DNA of 6,727 nucleotides, taken from an uncultured Lachnospiraceae bacterium. Lineage in GTDB: Bacteria > Bacillota > Clostridia > Lachnospirales > Lachnospiraceae. Position numbers and translations under genes: made by a program. Shown here piece by piece: positions 5,473 through 6,727 of the stretch. Positions within the stretch are counted from its first letter, which is position 1, and each line of letters begins with the position of its first letter. The stretch is from NCBI GenBank assembly GCA_910584695.1, contig CAJUBR010000113.1, positions 1 through 6,727 on the forward strand, read 5' to 3'. A model generated the notes under the pieces. The model saw only the letters and a program-made list of their open reading frames with translations, had not been told where the DNA came from and searched no databases.

Positions 5473-6294
5473 ATGAAAACATTATTAGAAAACGTTAGAA
5501 ACAATGCTCCGTTAGTACATTTTATCACCAATTATGTTACTGTAAATGATGTGGCAAATATAATGCTTGCCTGTGGCGGTTCCCCAATTATGAGTGACGA
5601 GATATCGGATGTAGAGGATATTACTTCTATTTGCAATGCAACGGTTCTTAATATCGGTACACTTAATAAGAATACGATTGAATCCATGATTGCAGCAGGA
5701 AAGAAAGCGAATGCGTTGGGACATCCTGTCATTTTAGATCCGGTGGGTGCAGGGGCATCGAAGCTGCGAACCAAGACAACGTTTGAATTGTTAGAGAAAG
5801 TGAAGTTTACAGTTATCCGTGGTAATATTTCAGAGATTAAAACAGTATATTCCGGAAGTGGTTCTACAAAAGGAGTAGATGCGGATGTGGCAGATGTGAT
5901 AACGGAAGATAACCTTGCAGAGACGGTAAAATTTGCAAAGGAGCTTAGTAAGACAACCGGTGCGATCATTGCTATTACCGGAGCTATTGATATAATTGCA
6001 GATCAAGAACATGCATTTGCTATTAGAAATGGTGTTCCTATGATGTCCCGTATTACCGGAACCGGCTGTATGTTAGACGGTGTGATTGCGGGTTACGTTG
6101 CAGCCAATGCAGATGATAAATTAAAGGCGGTTGCTGCGGCGGTTGCTGCAGAGGGACTCTGTGGTGAGATTGCGGCTCAAAAGGTGGAAGATGAAGGAAG
6201 TGGAACCTCAAGTTTTCGTATGCATTTAATTGATGCCATGAGTAATTTGGATGGTGAAATGCTTAAAAACGATGCGAAGATAGAAGAATTATAA
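5473..6294 (+). CDS. thiM: Hydroxyethylthiazole kinase ThiM
   Basis: ThiM phosphorylates 4-methyl-5-(2-hydroxyethyl)thiazole with ATP, salvaging the thiazole half of thiamine in the cytoplasm. The product is 273 aa, a full-length member of the ribokinase-like ThiM family. Motifs seen are VHFITNYVTVNDVAN (15-29), CGGSPIMSDE (34-43, substrate pocket), LDPVGAGAS (88-96), RGNISEI (116-122) and TGTGCM (195-200), whose C199 and preceding glycines form the anion hole and active-site cysteine region. ATG 5473 is preceded by AAGGAAGG (5455-5462) at 10 nt, a slightly long spacing. thiE starts 24 nt downstream in the same frame, so the two are surely co-transcribed. Placement with thiC and thiE gives a route that pairs new pyrimidine with salvaged thiazole; de novo thiazole genes (thiG, thiH, thiS) are not in this window. 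Confidence 0.97.
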   Translation: MKTLLENVRNNAPLVHFITNYVTVNDVANIMLACGGSPIMSDEISDVEDITSICNATVLNIGTLNKNTIESMIAAGKKANALGHPVILDPVGAGASKLRTKTTFELLEKVKFTVIRGNISEIKTVYSGSGSTKGVDADVADVITEDNLAETVKFAKELSKTTGAIIAITGAIDIIADQEHAFAIRNGVPMMSRITGTGCMLDGVIAGYVAANADDKLKAVAAAVAAEGLCGEIAAQKVEDEGSGTSSFRMHLIDAMSNLDGEMLKNDAKIEEL

Positions 6295-6318
6295 AGGATA
6301 AGAAAGAGGGAAAACAGG

Positions 6319-6727
6319 TTGAAATCATATACGAAACAGGAAATAAAAGATGCTATGTGCCTTTATGCTGTAACAGATTCTATGTGGTTAAACGGGAGAA
6401 CGCTTCCGGAAGTTGTAAGGGAAGCGTTAGAGGGGGGTGTAACCTTTGTGCAGATTCGGGAAAAGGAATTACCCTATGACGAATTTCTTGTGTTGGCAGA
6501 GAAAGTTAAGAAAGTAACGGATGAGTACCAAGTACCTTATGTGGTAAATGATGAGGTGGAGATTGCAAAGGCTGTTGATGCGGATGGGGTGCATATTGGA
6601 CAAAGCGATAGGACATTGTTGGATGCAAGAGCTTTACTGGGGAAAGATAAGATCATCGGTGTTTCCGTCCAGACGGTAGAGCAGGCGGTGGAGGCAGAAA
6701 AAAACGGTGCCGATTATTTGGGAGTTG
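6319..6727 (+). CDS. thiE: Thiamine phosphate synthase ThiE, 3' end outside window
   Basis: ThiE joins HMP pyrophosphate and thiazole phosphate to make thiamine phosphate. The 136 visible residues are the N-terminal part of a TIM-barrel protein usually about 210-220 aa long. Motifs seen are LYAVTD (15-20, first beta strand), VQIREKE (44-50, binds the pyrimidine pyrophosphate), VPYVVND (72-78), DADGVHIGQSD (87-97, Mg and pyrophosphate site) and IGVSVQT (113-119). I chose TTG 6319 as the start because AGAGGG (6305-6310) lies 8 nt before it, and it adds a plausible 12-residue lead before the first strand. The first in-frame ATG (6355) would begin only two residues before LYAVTD and has no ribosome binding site near it. 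The gene follows thiM by 24 nt. Confidence 0.94.
   Translation, partial: MKSYTKQEIKDAMCLYAVTDSMWLNGRTLPEVVREALEGGVTFVQIREKELPYDEFLVLAEKVKKVTDEYQVPYVVNDEVEIAKAVDADGVHIGQSDRTLLDARALLGKDKIIGVSVQTVEQAVEAEKNGADYLGV

Overview
The window looks like a chromosomal segment of a low-to-moderate GC, Gram-positive, Clostridia-type bacterium, most likely a gut Lachnospiraceae relative. This is inferred from strong AGGAGG-like ribosome binding sites, a sigma-A type promoter, a TPP riboswitch with an intrinsic terminator in front of thiC, a short clostridial-style ThiC, and a group II intron maturase of the kind common in that family. No species can be named from the sequence alone.

Left part (1 to about 2040) is a decay zone. 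It opens with the C-terminal part of a group II intron reverse transcriptase/maturase (YADD motif and maturase domain visible) whose last residues diverge from the family at a 12-bp inverted repeat. No intron domain V follows. Next come unrecognised coding scraps, then a broken Crp/Fnr-type regulator on the + strand. Converging on it, three bases away, is a broken CPBP-family (CAAX protease-like) membrane protein on the - strand. Neither looks functional.

Middle part (2046-3467) is an intact AGCS-family sodium:alanine/glycine symporter with a strong ribosome binding site.

Right part (3513 to the end) is a thiamine biosynthesis operon. A sigma-A promoter (TTGCCA, 17 bp, TATATT) drives a TPP riboswitch and an intrinsic terminator. 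These are followed by a repeat-rich leader of about 300 nt, then thiC (HMP-P synthesis), thiM (thiazole alcohol kinase) and thiE (thiamine phosphate synthase), which runs off the window end. ThiC makes the pyrimidine half, ThiM salvages the thiazole half, and ThiE joins them; TPP feedback is expected to act through the riboswitch terminator.

The most unusual signal is a family of imperfect palindromic repeats. There are three clear copies and one doubtful copy, all in the non-coding parts of this operon: between the riboswitch terminator and thiC, and between thiC and thiM. The arms differ in sequence between copies, but stem pairing is kept by wobble and compensating changes, and each copy has a weak spot in mid-stem. 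The fuller copies carry a second, GC-rich hairpin. I see no sign of a new defence or multi-gene system.
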